Positions 42,391 to 53,952 are shown, counted from the stretch's first letter. The stretch: DNA of 64,000 bases from Marinobacter sp. 2_MG-2023 (GCF_030546935.1 NZ_JAUOPH010000008.1:1-64000); one strand, 5' to 3'. Made by a program: numbers and translations. The notes: generated by a model not told the origin, from the sequence alone.

Positions 42391-43104
42391 TTATGAGACA
42401 TTCCCGGTAACACGCACACGTTTGCTACCGGGTATTGTCGATGGCTGATCTGCCTTCTGGCGCTCCTTCAAATGATTGTCGATACCGTTTTTCAGGGCAA
42501 TGAGCAAACCAAGGCCAACGAATGCGCCGGGTGGGAGGACCATAAATAACATATCCGGATAGTTGCCAAACGGTTCTATTACCCAATCGGCGGCCATGGG
42601 GCCGAGCAGCAGGTGCATATCCACAAACAGAGTGCCTTGGCCGATCAGTTCACGCATACCGCCAAGGATAACCAGTACGACCAGGAAGCCCGCGCCCATC
42701 ATTGCGCCATCCAGCAGTGCAGGGCCAGGAGCATTACGAGAAGCAAATGCATCGGCACGGCCAAGAATGGCGCAGTTGGTAACGATCAGAGGAATGAAAA
42801 TACCCAGGATCTGATAAAGCTCGTAAGTATATGCCTGCATTAACAGCTCGGCGCAGGTGACGAAGGAAGCGATAATCATTACAAAAGCCGGCAGGCGCAC
42901 GGATTCTCCGACAAAGTTGCGGATCAGTGAAACCGCGAGGTTTGAGCCCATCAATACCATGAGGGTTGCCAGCCCCAGACCGATTGCATTGACGACCGTG
43001 CTGGTGACGGCAAGAAGAGGGCACAGTCCGAGCACCTGAACCAGCGCCGGGTTGTTGTCCCACAGGCCGTCACGGATGATTTCTCTGGACGTTTTTGTCG
43101 CCAT
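42391..43104 (-). CDS. rnfE: Electron transport complex subunit RnfE
   Basis: A 237-residue integral membrane subunit of the Rnf (Rsx) complex with about six hydrophobic segments; [17 protein letters not shown] is the characteristic N-terminal motif, shared with RnfA and bearing the conserved cysteine that helps hold the membrane iron-sulfur centre. The C terminus is short and polar. It begins 2 nt after rnfG. Confidence 0.95.
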   Translation of the reverse strand: MATKTSREIIRDGLWDNNPALVQVLGLCPLLAVTSTVVNAIGLGLATLMVLMGSNLAVSLIRNFVGESVRLPAFVMIIASFVTCAELLMQAYTYELYQILGIFIPLIVTNCAILGRADAFASRNAPGPALLDGAMMGAGFLVVLVILGGMRELIGQGTLFVDMHLLLGPMAADWVIEPFGNYPDMLFMVLPPGAFVGLGLLIALKNGIDNHLKERQKADQPSTIPGSKRVRVTGNVS

Positions 43105-43106
43105 GG

Positions 43107-43808
43107 TCAGGATTGCTCCAGATTCAGGGATTCATTGGTCAAGTCCCCGGGAGTGACGTCAGGGCCTTGCCCTGTCGGGGTTCTGTTCAGCCGGGACCGG
43201 ATAATCTGTTGGTTTTTCCGGGAATAAATCAGCGTTTTTTGTACAGCTTTCACTACCGCTCGAGGGGTGATGGTGGCGCCGGTAAACTGATCAAAGGCCC
43301 CGCCATTCTTTTTGACATTCCACTGCTTTGGTGCCGGGTTGCCCAGAGAGCGCCCCTCAAAGTCTTTTACCCAGTCGGACTTCCGGGTTTCAATGCGGTC
43401 ACCCAGCCCTGGAGTTTCCTTGTGGTCAATAACCCGCACACCGAGAACTGTGCCCTCAAGGTCAATGCCCACCAGAAGCTTTATAGCGCCTGAATACCCG
43501 TCAGGCGCAACGGCTGGCATGATCATGCCGACCGGTCGCCCGTCCTGACGTGCGACCCATACGGTCACCGGTCCCTCTGTTGCCAGCCGATCACCTGCCG
43601 GCAGCACCAGCGTATCCCTGAGCATGTCGTTGTTGTGAGCGCTTTCAGGGATGATTTCAAACAGCGCTTTGGCTTCTGCTCTCGCCGCCTGTTCTGCGAT
43701 GCGTTCGTTGGTGAGTGCCTGGGTAACGGCAATGGTGCCACCGGTAATTACAGCAAACAGCCCAAGCCCGAGAGCACTACGCCGAATGGATTGAATCATC
43801 GTCGCCAT
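43107..43808 (-). CDS. rnfG: Electron transport complex subunit RnfG
   Basis: A 233-residue subunit with one N-terminal membrane segment (about 10-30) and a periplasmic FMN-binding domain. The covalent flavin motif is FTGATIT (176-181), which binds FMN by a phosphoester bond to threonine. [11 protein letters not shown] is another family block. It lies 3 nt after rnfD and 2 nt before rnfE, in the Rnf operon. Confidence 0.95.
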   Translation of the reverse strand: MATMIQSIRRSALGLGLFAVITGGTIAVTQALTNERIAEQAARAEAKALFEIIPESAHNNDMLRDTLVLPAGDRLATEGPVTVWVARQDGRPVGMIMPAVAPDGYSGAIKLLVGIDLEGTVLGVRVIDHKETPGLGDRIETRKSDWVKDFEGRSLGNPAPKQWNVKKNGGAFDQFTGATITPRAVVKAVQKTLIYSRKNQQIIRSRLNRTPTGQGPDVTPGDLTNESLNLEQS

Positions 43809-43811
43809 GGC

Positions 43812-44864
43812 TCAGCTCCTGCCCCGGCCGGGCAGCCCTCGTCGGGCTTTGTGGTGGCCGTAGGTTCTCGGCGTCGTGTAGTGATCAATAAAAGGCACGG
43901 CAAAGTTCATGAGCAATACGCTGAACGCCACGGCATCCGGATAGTTACCCCAGCTTCGAATCAAATAGATAAGAACACCGATTCCCGCTCCGTAAATCAG
44001 TTTACCCTGATGGCTGGTTGCGGCAGAAACCGGATCGGTTGCGATAAAAAATGCTCCGAGCATGGTGCCTCCTGCAAGGAGGTGCAGTGATAGGGGTGCG
44101 AATTGATCCGCGTTGCTGCCAAATGCCAGGCTCATGACAACCAGCGCGCCCAGAAGAGCGGCCGGAATATGCCAGGTGATAATCTTCAGGCCGATGAGTA
44201 CGAGCCCACCCGCCAGAAAGGCAGCGTTGACCCACTCCCATCCTCTGGCAACGCCATCGCCAAATGTGGGGTGCACCAGAACCTCGGCTGAGGTGTGGGT
44301 GACAATTTTATGTTTGTACTCGTCCAGCGGCGTTGCCATCGTCCAGCCGTCAACGGCAGTTTGCTGCCCCGAGACAATTGCGGCCAGAGTATCCCCGAAA
44401 CCGGCTGCATCATTCCAGAGTAGCCCCGGCTCTGCCCAGTTAGTGGTCATGGCGACCGGGAACGAAATCAGTACCAGCGCGTAGCCCACCATGGCAGGGT
44501 TGAAGGGATTGGAGCCCAGCCCGCCGTATAGCTGTTTGGCTATCACAATCGCTGAAATGACCGCCACTGCCGATACCCACCAGGGCGCAAACTGAGGCAA
44601 GGACAGCCCGAGCAACAGCCCGGTTACCGCAGCAGTATTATCCTTGAGAATAAACCCTATCGGCTTGCTGCGTAGCTTCAGAATCGTAGCTTCAGATGCC
44701 AGAGCAATAGCGATACACCAAACAACGTTGATCAGGTTACCCCAGCCGAAAAACAGGGTCTGTGCGAGAAGGCCCGGCAATGCTGCGAGTATGACCCATA
44801 GCATCACCTTCGATGTCGGGCGCGCGTTGTGAGCATGAGGTGAAGACTGTTGAACAAACGCCAT
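43812..44864 (-). CDS. rnfD: Electron transport complex subunit RnfD
   Basis: A 350-residue membrane subunit with about nine hydrophobic segments, homologous to NqrB. The block [20 protein letters not shown] is typical, and TMATPLD (about residues 195-201) is the probable covalent FMN attachment motif. It lies 21 nt after rnfC and 3 nt before rnfG. Confidence 0.95.
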   Translation of the reverse strand: MAFVQQSSPHAHNARPTSKVMLWVILAALPGLLAQTLFFGWGNLINVVWCIAIALASEATILKLRSKPIGFILKDNTAAVTGLLLGLSLPQFAPWWVSAVAVISAIVIAKQLYGGLGSNPFNPAMVGYALVLISFPVAMTTNWAEPGLLWNDAAGFGDTLAAIVSGQQTAVDGWTMATPLDEYKHKIVTHTSAEVLVHPTFGDGVARGWEWVNAAFLAGGLVLIGLKIITWHIPAALLGALVVMSLAFGSNADQFAPLSLHLLAGGTMLGAFFIATDPVSAATSHQGKLIYGAGIGVLIYLIRSWGNYPDAVAFSVLLMNFAVPFIDHYTTPRTYGHHKARRGLPGRGRS

Positions 44865-44885
44865 TGATATCGGGCCTGATTCGGG

Positions 44886-46724
44886 TTATTCGATGGACTG
44901 GGATTCGGATTGGGTTGTAGGCACTTTGCGAGCGTCCGCCAGAGCTTCTTCTGCCCGTTTTACCCTGTCATGATTCTTGGTGACCGCACGCTCCAGTTTT
45001 TCCACGTTGTCTGCTTGCTGCGCCTTTGCCTCTTCGAGCATCGCCTGCATGGTTTCCAGCTTGGACTGTGCCTGAGCCAACTGTTTCTCCAGTGCTTCTG
45101 TGTCTGGCTTTTCCAGGGGCGTGGTCGATGGCATAGTTGCCTGGGCTTTTGCAGCTTCGCTACTGGCCTTTTTACGCGCCAAAGCCTGCTCAACCAGTGC
45201 GGAGCCTGCTGCACGCTCGTCGACAGCTTTCCCGTTGGCAGCAGCCTGCTCAGCTTCAGCTTTCTTTTTGGCCTGGGCTTCTGCAGCGGCTTTTGCACGC
45301 TCCTTACGCCGCAACTCTTTATCCAGCTGCTCTCGTTCAAGCCGTTCCTGGCGGGCCTCAAACCGTTCTCTGGCCCGGTCGGCTTTAAGCTGTTCGGCGC
45401 GCTGAACTCGAATCTCGCCCTTGGCGTAGCGATAGTATTGTACAAGTGGAATCGAGCTTGGGCACACATAGGAGCAGGCCCCACACTCAATACAGTCGAA
45501 CAGGTTCAGGTGCTCCGCTTTTTCAAATTCTGCGGCTTTTGCATGCCAGAATAATTGTTGCGGTAGCAGTTCCATGGGACAAACTTCCGCACACTGTCCG
45601 CAGCGGATGCAGGCCTGTTCGGGTGGTGGCGCGGGCAGCTCGCTTGAGGTTGCCGCAATAATGCAGTTGCTGGTTTTGATAATCGGCACTGCCGTGGTCG
45701 CCAGGGTGTAACCCATCATGGGTCCGCCAAGAACCAGGCGGCTGACACGGTCATTTTGCAGTCCTGCGTGTTCGAGAAGATAGTCCACCGGCGTACCCAG
45801 CAAAACATCAAAATTGCCTGGTTTTTTTAGCGCCTCGCCGGTTAGAGTGACTATGCGTTCGATCAGCGGCGTACCTTCAAAGATGGCCCGGGAAACCGCA
45901 ACGGCTGTTCCTATGTTCTGGCACATGACGCCAATATCGGCCGGAATACCACCACTGGGAACTTCCATCCCGGTCAGAATCTGGATCAACTGCTTTTCGC
46001 CGCCTGACGGGTATTTGGTCGGGATGACGGCGATTTCAATTTTGGTGCCTCGGGTGGCTTCATGCAGAACAGCTGCAGCCTCCGGCTTGTTATCTTCAAT
46101 CCCGATAACGCAGCGTTCGGGGCGCAGAATCCAGGCCATTATCTTGAGCCCGGCAATAACTTCATGCGCTCTTTCTCGCATGGTCATGTCGTCGGCAGTA
46201 ATGTAGGGCTCACATTCAGCGCCGTTGAGGATCAGTGTGTCGACCTTGCGATCCCGGCTTGGCTTCAGTTTGATGTCTGTCGGAAAACCAGCACCACCCA
46301 TACCTGATATACCGGCTGAGTGAATTGCGTCCAGAACCTGGTCCCGGTCGAGCTTGCGATAGTCGCTAAGCGGGTAACGCTCGCACCACTCTTCCTTGCC
46401 GTCCGGCTTCAGAACGATGCATTTGTCTGTCATGCCAGACGGATGTGGTACTGGGCGGTCACCGATGTTTTCAATTACACCGGACGTGGGTGCATGCACG
46501 GGGACACCCATACCGTGGCTGACATCGGCTATCTTCTGGCCTTTCAGTACCCGGTCACCCACCGCGACAATGGGTTCGGCGGGTTCCCCAATGTGTTGTT
46601 GCAGAGGCAGCACCAGTTGCCCGGGGACGCCAGCGTGCTGAATGGCACGGGTGGTTGAAAGCTTCTTGCGCTCTGCAGGATGAACACCGCCACTGAAATC
46701 CCAAAGCTTGATCGTAGAGGGCAT
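44886..46724 (-). CDS. rnfC: Electron transport complex subunit RnfC
   Basis: A 612-residue peripheral subunit that takes electrons from NADH via FMN. The NuoF-like region includes GAGFPTDIKL (about 143-152), and two [4Fe-4S] motifs follow: CIRCGQCAEVCP (about 372-383) and CIECGACSYVCP (about 411-422). The C-terminal 150 residues are a charged Ala/Lys/Glu-rich helical tail, shorter than in many Pseudomonas proteins. Its start overlaps the rnfB stop by 1 nt (TGATG). Confidence 0.95.
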   Translation of the reverse strand: MPSTIKLWDFSGGVHPAERKKLSTTRAIQHAGVPGQLVLPLQQHIGEPAEPIVAVGDRVLKGQKIADVSHGMGVPVHAPTSGVIENIGDRPVPHPSGMTDKCIVLKPDGKEEWCERYPLSDYRKLDRDQVLDAIHSAGISGMGGAGFPTDIKLKPSRDRKVDTLILNGAECEPYITADDMTMRERAHEVIAGLKIMAWILRPERCVIGIEDNKPEAAAVLHEATRGTKIEIAVIPTKYPSGGEKQLIQILTGMEVPSGGIPADIGVMCQNIGTAVAVSRAIFEGTPLIERIVTLTGEALKKPGNFDVLLGTPVDYLLEHAGLQNDRVSRLVLGGPMMGYTLATTAVPIIKTSNCIIAATSSELPAPPPEQACIRCGQCAEVCPMELLPQQLFWHAKAAEFEKAEHLNLFDCIECGACSYVCPSSIPLVQYYRYAKGEIRVQRAEQLKADRARERFEARQERLEREQLDKELRRKERAKAAAEAQAKKKAEAEQAAANGKAVDERAAGSALVEQALARKKASSEAAKAQATMPSTTPLEKPDTEALEKQLAQAQSKLETMQAMLEEAKAQQADNVEKLERAVTKNHDRVKRAEEALADARKVPTTQSESQSIE

Positions 46725-47296
46725 CAGGCGTGGGCCTCCTGCCGGTCTGTTGCAATAATTTCGGGTGCAGGCTGTGTCCAGCCCCTGATATCGGGTTCAA
46801 TGGTGATCATATCAATGCAGTCAACAGGGCAGGGCTCCACGCACAGATCACAGCCTGTGCATTCACTTTCAATGACTGTGTGCATATGTTTTGCAGCACC
46901 CAGAATAGCGTCCACCGGGCAGGCCTGGATGCATTTGGTGCAGCCAATGCATTCATCTTCCCGTATCACAGCAACGCGCTTCGCTTGTTCTACGCCGTGT
47001 TCGGCATCCAGCGGCTGGGGCTCTACATCCAGCAAATCTGCCAGCGCTTTGATCGTGGACTCACCGCCAGGAGGGCACTTGTTGATGGCACCACCCTCGG
47101 CAATAGATTCGGCATAGGGGCGGCAGCCGGGAAACCCGCATTGGCCGCACTGGGTCTGCGGCAGCAAGGCATCAATCTGTTCCACCAGAGGGTTACCTTC
47201 AACCCGGAAGCGCTCAGAGGCAAAGCCCAGCAAGCCCCCGAAAACCAGAGCGAGGGCAAGCAGAACCAGAACGGCGATCAGAATGCCTGTCCACAT
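46724..47296 (-). CDS. rnfB: Electron transport complex subunit RnfB
   Basis: A 190-residue iron-sulfur subunit: an N-terminal membrane helix (about 4-28), a cluster motif [14 protein letters not shown] (about 49-62), and two ferredoxin-type [4Fe-4S] motifs [12 protein letters not shown] and [12 protein letters not shown]. It relays electrons between RnfC and the membrane subunits. It is 15 nt downstream of rnfA. Confidence 0.96.
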   Translation of the reverse strand: MWTGILIAVLVLLALALVFGGLLGFASERFRVEGNPLVEQIDALLPQTQCGQCGFPGCRPYAESIAEGGAINKCPPGGESTIKALADLLDVEPQPLDAEHGVEQAKRVAVIREDECIGCTKCIQACPVDAILGAAKHMHTVIESECTGCDLCVEPCPVDCIDMITIEPDIRGWTQPAPEIIATDRQEAHA

Positions 47297-47311
47297 AAAA
47301 GCGCGCCTCCG

Positions 47312-47893
47312 TTAAACGCTGACCAGGCCGGTAAAGCCCAGAAACGCCAGTGACATCAACCCTGCGGTGACCATGCCAATGGCTGCACCCCGGAAGGAAA
47401 GGGGTACGTCTGCAACGGCAATGCGCTCGCGCATTGCGGCGAACAGTACGAGTACCAGGGAAAAACCAGCGGCAGCGCCAAAGCCGTAGAGTACTGATTC
47501 AACGAAGTTGTTGTTTTTATTCAGGTTAAGAAGTGCGACGCCAAGTACGGCGCAGTTGGTGGTGATCAGAGGAAGAAAAATGCCCAGCACACGATAGAGC
47601 AGTGGGCTGGTTTTGCGAACCACCATCTCTGTGAATTGAACGACTACGGCAATTACAAGGATGAAGGTGATGGTTTTCAGAAACGCCAGATCCAGAGGTT
47701 CCAGCAGGTAGGTGTAGGCAAGATAACTGCAGACGGATGACAGGGTCAGCACAAAGGTTGTGGCCAGGGACATGCCCATAGCCGTTTCCAGTTTGCCTGA
47801 AACCCCCATGAAGGGGCACAGGCCAAGAAACTGGACCAACACGAAGTTGTTCACCAGGATGGTGCTGACCAATATCAGTAAATACTCTGTCAT
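47312..47893 (-). CDS. rnfA: Electron transport complex subunit RnfA
   Basis: A 193-residue integral membrane subunit with six hydrophobic segments; [19 protein letters not shown] carries the conserved cysteine that pairs with that of RnfE. It is the first gene of the operon rnfABCDGE-nth. The complex couples NADH/ferredoxin electron transfer to sodium or proton movement and, in enterics, resets SoxR. It starts 53 nt after metG on the same strand. Confidence 0.96.
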   Translation of the reverse strand: MTEYLLILVSTILVNNFVLVQFLGLCPFMGVSGKLETAMGMSLATTFVLTLSSVCSYLAYTYLLEPLDLAFLKTITFILVIAVVVQFTEMVVRKTSPLLYRVLGIFLPLITTNCAVLGVALLNLNKNNNFVESVLYGFGAAAGFSLVLVLFAAMRERIAVADVPLSFRGAAIGMVTAGLMSLAFLGFTGLVSV

Positions 47894-47946
47894 CGTTACA
47901 TCGTCATCATCATTTCACCATCGGGGCGTGGCGCCTCGATCCATGT

Positions 47947-49986
47947 TTACATCACCCGCATGCCAGGGGTCGCGCCTGAATCCGGAGAGAGAATAAAGAT
48001 ATCCTTGCCGCCTGGGCCTGCCGCCAGAACCATGCCCTCAGACATGCCGAACTTCATCTTCCGGGGTTTGAGGTTGGCGACCATCACCGTAAGACGGCCT
48101 TCAAGATCCTCAGGGTTGTAGGCTGACTTGATACCAGCAAACACGTTGCGTTCGCCATGCCCCAGGTCAAGGGTCAGGCGGAGAAGCTTGTCTGCGCCTT
48201 CAACATGCTCTGCTTTGACTATTTTAACGACTCGAAGATCCACTTTCGCGAAATCATCAAATTCAATTTCGGCAGCAATCGCTTCGCTCTTTTCGGGCGC
48301 TGAGGCTGAGGGCTTTCCAGTGGCTGCAGGCATTTCCTCTTTGGATGCATCCAGCATTTTTTCAATCTGCGCCATGTCCACACGATTCATCAGCGGCTTG
48401 AACTTGTTGATGCTGTGGTTCTCCAGCCTTGCACCGCGATCGTTCCAGTCCAGCTTCGTGTTCAGGAAGTCTTCGGAGGCCCTGGCAGTCTCTGGGAGCA
48501 CAGGAGCAAGGTAAATCATCAACAGGTGGAACATGTTGAGGGCATTGGTACAGATGGCCTGCAACTGTTCATCCTGGCCTTCTTGTTTGGCAATAACCCA
48601 GGGCTGTTCATCGTTTACATATTGATTGGCGATATCGGCCAACTCCATGATGCGGCGCATTGCACGGCCGAATTCCCGGGCCTCATAGAAAGACTCAAGT
48701 TCCGTGCCGGCATCAATAAACTCTTTCAGTTTGTCGTGTTCGGTCACTTCGCCAAGCTTTCCATCAAAGCGCTTGGTAATGAAGCCCGCGCTGCGACTGG
48801 CAATGTTGACCACCTTGCCTACCAGATCCGAATTAACCCTGGCAGCAAAGTCCTCCAGGTTCAGGTCCATGTCGTCCACCCCACCGGTTAGTTTGGCGGC
48901 AAAGTAGTAACGCAGATATTCCGGGTTCAGGTGGTCCAGATAGGTCCGAGCCATAATGAAGGTGCCCCGGGACTTGGACATCTTTTTGCCGTTGACCGTC
49001 ACGAATCCGTGGGCCCATACGGCCGTTGGCGTGCGGAAGCCCGCGTCATGCAGCATCGCTGGCCAGAACAGAGCGTGGAAGTTAATGATGTCCTTGCCGA
49101 TAAAATGATAAACCTCGGCGGTGGAGTCGACCTTCCAGAAGTGCTCGAAATCTATATCATCCCGGTTACACAGGTTTTTGAAGCTCGCCAGATAGCCAAT
49201 GGGGGCGTCCAGCCAAACATAGAAGAACTTACCGGGCGCATCGGGGATTTCAAAGCCGAAATAGGGCGCATCACGGCTGATGTCCCACTCCTGAAGGCCG
49301 GCGTCGAGCCACTCAGCCAGTTTGTTGGCTACTTGTGGCTGTAGCGCACCGCTGCGCGTCCACTTGGTCAGGAAGTCCGTAAACTCAGGCAGTTTGAAGA
49401 AGTAGTGCTCCGACTCCTTCTCGATCGGCGTAGCGCCGGAAACAGCAGAGCGCGGATTGATCAGCTCGGCAGGCGTGTAAGTTGCACCACAGACCTCGCA
49501 GTTGTCGCCATATTGATCGTCTGCTTTGCATTTCGGGCAAGTGCCTTTGATAAACCGGTCCGCAAGAAACATGTTTTTCTCGGGGTCAAAGGACTGAGTG
49601 ATCATTCGGGTCGCGATCTTGCCGTTCTTCTGCAACTGCCGATAGATGTATTCGGAAAAATAACGATTCTCTTCCGAATGGGTGGTGTAGTAGTTATCAA
49701 AACGGATGTGAAAGCCGCTGAAATCCTGCTGGTGCTCCTCACGGATCCGGTCGATCAGCTGCTCGGGCGTAATGCCCTCCCGCTCGGCACGAAGCATGAT
49801 GGCAGTGCCGTGGGCGTCATCTGCGCAAACGTAGTAGCAAGTGTGGCCTCGCATATTCTGATAGCGCACCCAGATATCAGTCTGGATGTATTCCAGCAGA
49901 TGACCCAGGTGAATGGGGCCATTGGCGTAGGGCAGTGCGCTGGTAACCAGAATATCGCGCTGTTGCTTTGAACTCGCTTGCGTCAT
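47947..49986 (-). CDS. metG: Methionyl-tRNA synthetase
   Basis: A 679-residue class I synthetase. The HIGH-like motif is HLGHLLEY near the N terminus, the zinc knuckle CPKC...CEVCG is near 146-162, and KMSKS is near 335. A C-terminal tRNA-binding domain (about 570-679, [16 protein letters not shown]) allows dimerisation. The start is ATG 49986 (MTQASSKQ); the open frame upstream to 50103 runs through the divergent gene's leader. It is divergent from apbC. Confidence 0.97.
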   Translation of the reverse strand: MTQASSKQQRDILVTSALPYANGPIHLGHLLEYIQTDIWVRYQNMRGHTCYYVCADDAHGTAIMLRAEREGITPEQLIDRIREEHQQDFSGFHIRFDNYYTTHSEENRYFSEYIYRQLQKNGKIATRMITQSFDPEKNMFLADRFIKGTCPKCKADDQYGDNCEVCGATYTPAELINPRSAVSGATPIEKESEHYFFKLPEFTDFLTKWTRSGALQPQVANKLAEWLDAGLQEWDISRDAPYFGFEIPDAPGKFFYVWLDAPIGYLASFKNLCNRDDIDFEHFWKVDSTAEVYHFIGKDIINFHALFWPAMLHDAGFRTPTAVWAHGFVTVNGKKMSKSRGTFIMARTYLDHLNPEYLRYYFAAKLTGGVDDMDLNLEDFAARVNSDLVGKVVNIASRSAGFITKRFDGKLGEVTEHDKLKEFIDAGTELESFYEAREFGRAMRRIMELADIANQYVNDEQPWVIAKQEGQDEQLQAICTNALNMFHLLMIYLAPVLPETARASEDFLNTKLDWNDRGARLENHSINKFKPLMNRVDMAQIEKMLDASKEEMPAATGKPSASAPEKSEAIAAEIEFDDFAKVDLRVVKIVKAEHVEGADKLLRLTLDLGHGERNVFAGIKSAYNPEDLEGRLTVMVANLKPRKMKFGMSEGMVLAAGPGGKDIFILSPDSGATPGMRVM

Positions 49987-50124
49987 GGTGTGTCCAAACC
50001 TTTCATCGGATAAGGGTTGTATGGTCAGAAACGGGCACAGATGATACCTTTCAAGCAAATAATTTTCACCCGAAACACCTGTTTTCATGCTGAAAAGCCG
50101 CATGAACTTATTCCGGAGAGCCAG

Positions 50125-51225
50125 ATGACACAGATTTCAGAGCAGGCGCTGCAGGCGGCCGTTCGTGAATACCGAGATCCGTACCTGCAAAAGGATCTAT
50201 ACGACCTTGGTGCCGTTAAATCGCTGGCGGCCGACGAAGCAGGCCATGTGACCCTGATGATCGAGTTGCCTTATCCGTCAAAAGGCATTGCAGGCGGCCT
50301 GAAACAACTGGTTGCCAATGCGCTCGAAAGCGTTGACGGTGTCGAAAGTGCCGACGTACATGTGGCCCAAAAGATCCATTCTTATAAAGTTCAGAAAGAC
50401 CTTCCGTCCGTTCCCGGTGTCAAAAACATCATAGCCGTCGCCTCCGGCAAAGGCGGCGTGGGCAAATCCACCACCGCCGTCAATCTCGCCCTGGCGCTGC
50501 AGGCAGAAGGCGCGCGGGTAGGTGTACTCGATGCCGACATCTATGGCCCCAGCATTGGCATGATGCTCGGCGTGCCCGAAAACAAACGCCCGGGTGTGCG
50601 GGAAGAAAAATACTTCCTGCCAATGGAGGCCCACGGCCTTCAGGCCATGTCCATGGCCTTCGTGACCACCGACAAAACCCCCATGGTCTGGCGCGGTCCC
50701 ATGGTCAGCGGCGCGGTGATGCAATTGTTACAGCAAACACTGTGGGATGAACTCGACTACCTTATCGTTGATATGCCTCCGGGCACCGGCGACATCCAGC
50801 TTACCCTGGCCCAGAAAGTCCCTGTCACCGGTGCCGTAATCGTCACTACCCCTCAAGATATTGCCTTGCTTGACGGCAAACGCGGCATCGAAATGTTCCG
50901 CAAAGTCGAAATTCCCGTGCTTGGCGTTGTGGAAAACATGAGCGTCCACATCTGCAGTAACTGCGGCCATGAAGAACACCTGTTTGGTGACGGCGGTGGC
51001 GAGCGAATTGCCGACGAATATGAAACAACATTGCTCGGCCAATTGCCCCTGCACATGACTATCCGGGAGCAGACCGATGGCGGTAAACCCACGGTAGTGG
51101 CAGAGCCGGAGTCGGAAGTGGCGCTGCGCTACCGCGATATCGCGCGCCGGGTTGGTGCAGAGCTTTCGACAAGGGAGCGCAACCTCAGTGGCGCTATCTC
51201 TAGCGTGTCCGTGAAGTCGCATTAA
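50125..51225 (+). CDS. apbC: Iron-sulfur cluster carrier ATPase ApbC/Mrp
   Basis: A 366-residue P-loop ATPase. An N-terminal MIP18/DUF59-like domain (about 1-85) precedes the deviant Walker [12 protein letters not shown] (about 107-117); the C-terminal CxxC ([10 protein letters not shown]) binds an iron-sulfur cluster for delivery to apo-proteins. The start is ATG 50125 with ggagag upstream (50115-50120); the frame to 50017 is not conserved. It is divergent from metG, as in Pseudomonas. Confidence 0.95.
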   Translation: MTQISEQALQAAVREYRDPYLQKDLYDLGAVKSLAADEAGHVTLMIELPYPSKGIAGGLKQLVANALESVDGVESADVHVAQKIHSYKVQKDLPSVPGVKNIIAVASGKGGVGKSTTAVNLALALQAEGARVGVLDADIYGPSIGMMLGVPENKRPGVREEKYFLPMEAHGLQAMSMAFVTTDKTPMVWRGPMVSGAVMQLLQQTLWDELDYLIVDMPPGTGDIQLTLAQKVPVTGAVIVTTPQDIALLDGKRGIEMFRKVEIPVLGVVENMSVHICSNCGHEEHLFGDGGGERIADEYETTLLGQLPLHMTIREQTDGGKPTVVAEPESEVALRYRDIARRVGAELSTRERNLSGAISSVSVKSH

Positions 51226-51277
51226 TTCAGAGCTGATTTGCGTGGCTGTCAGCACCCAGGCGCGTTCGCGGGCGCAG

Positions 51278-51365
51278 GAAAGGCGCTCCGAAAATGTCGT
51301 AGGCCAAGGACGGCCGGAGACAAGCGCACATGGATGTGCTCGTAGCGGTTTTTGGAGCGCCTTTC
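51278..51365 (-). repeat. Palindromic intergenic element, copy 3 (apbC-dcd), inverted orientation
   Basis: Arms of 17 nt (51278-51294 and 51349-51365) pair at 16 of 17 positions and enclose a 54-nt core (51295-51348). Read on the minus strand the core matches copy 2 at 47 of 54 positions, including the gcacat/atgtgc small hairpin and a ggcc/ggcc hairpin. The arms differ from those of copies 1 and 2. The element follows apbC by 52 nt and could act as its transcript end. Confidence 0.88.
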
Positions 51366-51414
51366 TGTGACCCCAGCCCCAAGACCAGAACCCTCGAGGC
51401 CACACAGCGAAGCT

Positions 51415-51443
51415 TCGACAGAACCCAACTGAACAGGTAAACT
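51415..51443 (+). promoter_or_regulatory. Candidate sigma-70 promoter for dcd
   Basis: TCGACA (51415-51420) and TAAACT (51438-51443), 17 nt apart, match the -35 and -10 consensus at 5 and 4 of 6 positions. They lie 37 nt before the dcd ATG, between the palindromic repeat and the gene. Confidence 0.45.
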
Positions 51444-51479
51444 ACGCCCCAATTTTCCCAGTGGATACGAGACTTCGCC

Positions 51480-52046
51480 ATGAGCATCAAAGCCGATAAG
51501 TGGATTCGCCGGATGTCTGAAGAGCATCGCATGATCGAACCCTTCGAAAGCGGTCAGGTTCGTGAAACTGAAAAAGGCCGGATTATCTCCTACGGCACTT
51601 CCAGTTACGGCTACGACGTACGCTGCAGCAACGAATTCAAAATCTTCACCAACGTACACTCCGTCACCGTTGACCCTAAAAACTTCGACGAAAAAAGCTT
51701 CGTGGATTTCACCGGCGACGTCTGCATCATCCCGCCGAACTCTTTTGCACTTGCACGTACCGTCGAGTACTTTCGCATCCCCCGCAGCGTTCTCACCGTA
51801 TGCCTGGGTAAGTCCACCTACGCACGCTGCGGCATCATTGTAAATGTGACCCCGCTGGAGCCAGAGTGGGAAGGCCACGTAACCCTAGAGTTTTCCAACA
51901 CCACCAACCTGCCGGCTAAAATTTACGCGAATGAAGGCATCGCCCAGATGCTATTCTTCGAGTCTGACGAAGTTTGTGAAACAAGCTACAAAGACCGGGG
52001 CGGTAAATATTTTGGCCAGACCGGCGTGACCCTTCCAAAAACATGA
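51480..52046 (+). CDS. dcd: dCTP deaminase
   Basis: A 188-residue trimeric enzyme converting dCTP to dUTP, the main source of dTMP precursor in this group. Typical blocks are [17 protein letters not shown], the catalytic Glu region ([27 protein letters not shown] is split by the active-site glutamate), and [11 protein letters not shown] at the C terminus. It overlaps the YjaG-like gene by 4 nt (ATGA). Confidence 0.96.
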   Translation: MSIKADKWIRRMSEEHRMIEPFESGQVRETEKGRIISYGTSSYGYDVRCSNEFKIFTNVHSVTVDPKNFDEKSFVDFTGDVCIIPPNSFALARTVEYFRIPRSVLTVCLGKSTYARCGIIVNVTPLEPEWEGHVTLEFSNTTNLPAKIYANEGIAQMLFFESDEVCETSYKDRGGKYFGQTGVTLPKT

Positions 52047-52642
52047 ACGCCAACCAGTTTCTCAAAGCTGTTTCACAACTGCAGGGATGGCGTGAATGCG
52101 CCTTCCTGCTGGCTCTTGCCGAGCGTTCATTCCCGAATTATGCGCTGTTTGCCGAAGCGGTTGGTCTGAAAACCGGCGGCAAAATGCACCAGATTCTGGA
52201 TCTTGCCTGGGGCACGCTCCAGGAAGATGTAACAGAAACAGCTATCCCGCAACTGCTGGCGAAACTCGAAACTCTGTCTCCGGATGTCGAAGCTTACGAC
52301 GCTTATGGTGTTTACCCGGCGTTTGATTTTTGCCAGTTGCTGGAGCAGGCACTGCTGAATCGTCTGAATCCTTCGAAACACCGGGCCACAGAAGCATCGC
52401 AGCTGGCGACCGCCACCGTTATGAGCTTTATAGAATTGTCTGAAGGTGAAGGGCTCGAAGAAGACGAGCTAGTGCGCTTGCTGGATTCTCATCCGCTGAT
52501 GAAAGAAGACAAAACCTTCCAACGCGACCTGGTGCTGGCCCTCAAGCGCCAACGCACGCCACTGGAACTTTTTATCACCGAGCTCCGGGAAGACGCCGCA
52601 AACGAAGGCGTCAGCAATCTAGGTATCTCGCTGGGGGATTGA
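52043..52642 (+). CDS. YjaG family protein (DUF416)
   Basis: A 199-residue soluble helical protein of the YjaG/DUF416 family; typical features are the N-terminal [19 protein letters not shown] and [13 protein letters not shown] blocks. The function is unknown. Its start overlaps the dcd stop by 4 nt and avtA follows 29 nt later, so it is probably co-transcribed with dcd. Confidence 0.88.
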   Translation: MNANQFLKAVSQLQGWRECAFLLALAERSFPNYALFAEAVGLKTGGKMHQILDLAWGTLQEDVTETAIPQLLAKLETLSPDVEAYDAYGVYPAFDFCQLLEQALLNRLNPSKHRATEASQLATATVMSFIELSEGEGLEEDELVRLLDSHPLMKEDKTFQRDLVLALKRQRTPLELFITELREDAANEGVSNLGISLGD

Positions 52643-52671
52643 AGCCCCATTGATCACACGGACAAAACCCA

Positions 52672-53952
52672 ATGAAGCTTTCTACTTTTGGTCGCAAATT
52701 TACCGCGGACGCTGGTATAACCTCGTTAATGGATGACCTGGGCAACGCAATGGCGTCTGGCGACGACATGATCATGATGGGCGGCGGCAACCCTGGACAC
52801 ATCCCTGAGATACAGAAACGGGTACAGCAAATTCTCGCTGACATGAGCCAGAGTGAAAGCGACGTTCGCCGGTTGGTTGGTATTTACGATCCCCCTCAAG
52901 GCGAAAAGCAGTTCATTGCTTCCCTTGCGGAGCTGCTAAGCCGCGAATACGGCTGGGATCTTAAGCCCGGTAATATTGCGCTCACCAATGGCAGCCAGGC
53001 AGCGTTCTTCATGTTGTTTAACATGTTCGGTGGCGATTACGGTGAAGGCCAGCGCAAGCACATATTGTTGCCACTGGCACCTGAGTATATCGGCTATGCA
53101 GATGCCGGTATCGAGCCGGGTCTGTTTCATGCTGTGCAGCCGGATATTTCGTTCACCGACGCCCACGAATTCAAGTATCGAGTGGATTTTGATGCGGTAG
53201 AAGTGACTGGAGAGACCGGTGCCATTTGCGTGTCCCGGCCGACCAACCCGACCGGCAACGTGGTTACCGATGAGGAAATGGCCCGGCTGGAACAGATGGC
53301 GCGCCAGCATGATGTGCCGCTGATCGTCGACGGGGCCTATGGCACGCCTTTCCCGAGCTTGTTGTTCGTGGATGCCAAACCCACCTGGAATGATCAGATT
53401 ATCCTGTGCCTGAGCCTTTCCAAGCTTGGCTTGCCGGCAGCTCGAATAGGTATAGTGATTGCTGCCGAGCCGGTGATCAAAGCCTTGTCGGGCATTAACG
53501 CGATCATGAACCTGGCAACAGGAAGTTTCGGAGCCATGCTCGCCGAGCCGCTGGTGCGTTCTGGCGAGATCCTGTCGTTGAGCCGCGATGTGGTCTGTCC
53601 GTTTTACAAGAGAAAAATGGAGCTTGCTGTATCAGCCTTCCGTGAGGCTATGGGTGAGGACAGCTGCCGCTGGTACGTTCATAAGCCGGAAGGCGCGATG
53701 TTTCTGTGGCTATGGTTCCCCGATTTGCCCATTACCAGTCTTGAGCTTTACCAGCGGTTAAAAGCCCGGGGTGTGCTGGTGGTGTCGGGCCATTATTTCT
53801 TCCCGGGGCTACCGGAAAACGATGATTGGCGGCATCGCCACGAATGTCTGCGCGTAACCTATTCGCAGGATGATGAGCGTGTGGCGCAGGGGCTGCGAAT
53901 TATTGCGGATGAGGTAAAGGCTGTGTGGGCAGAAGCGGATCGGGAGGTTTAA
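52672..53952 (+). CDS. avtA: Valine-pyruvate aminotransferase
   Basis: A 426-residue class I PLP aminotransferase matching AvtA: the N terminus KLSTFGRKFTADAGITSLMDDLG and MMGGGNPGHIPEI are distinctive. The PLP lysine is in CLSLSKLGLPAARIG (about residue 250), and the substrate arginine is in the C-terminal ECLRVTYSQ. It exchanges valine and alanine amino groups with keto acids. It converges on the DUF3108 gene and both stops share a TTAA. Confidence 0.93.
   Translation: MKLSTFGRKFTADAGITSLMDDLGNAMASGDDMIMMGGGNPGHIPEIQKRVQQILADMSQSESDVRRLVGIYDPPQGEKQFIASLAELLSREYGWDLKPGNIALTNGSQAAFFMLFNMFGGDYGEGQRKHILLPLAPEYIGYADAGIEPGLFHAVQPDISFTDAHEFKYRVDFDAVEVTGETGAICVSRPTNPTGNVVTDEEMARLEQMARQHDVPLIVDGAYGTPFPSLLFVDAKPTWNDQIILCLSLSKLGLPAARIGIVIAAEPVIKALSGINAIMNLATGSFGAMLAEPLVRSGEILSLSRDVVCPFYKRKMELAVSAFREAMGEDSCRWYVHKPEGAMFLWLWFPDLPITSLELYQRLKARGVLVVSGHYFFPGLPENDDWRHRHECLRVTYSQDDERVAQGLRIIADEVKAVWAEADREV

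Noticed and set aside
44910..45554. Cys/Phe/Leu-rich plus-strand frame opposite the rnfC tail
   Set aside because: It is the complement of the Ala/Lys/Glu-rich C-terminal coding region of rnfC, which naturally leaves long open antisense frames.
50728..51405. A 225-codon minus-strand frame running through apbC and the palindromic repeat
   Set aside because: It is antisense to apbC and its first part is translated repeat sequence; no homology signal.
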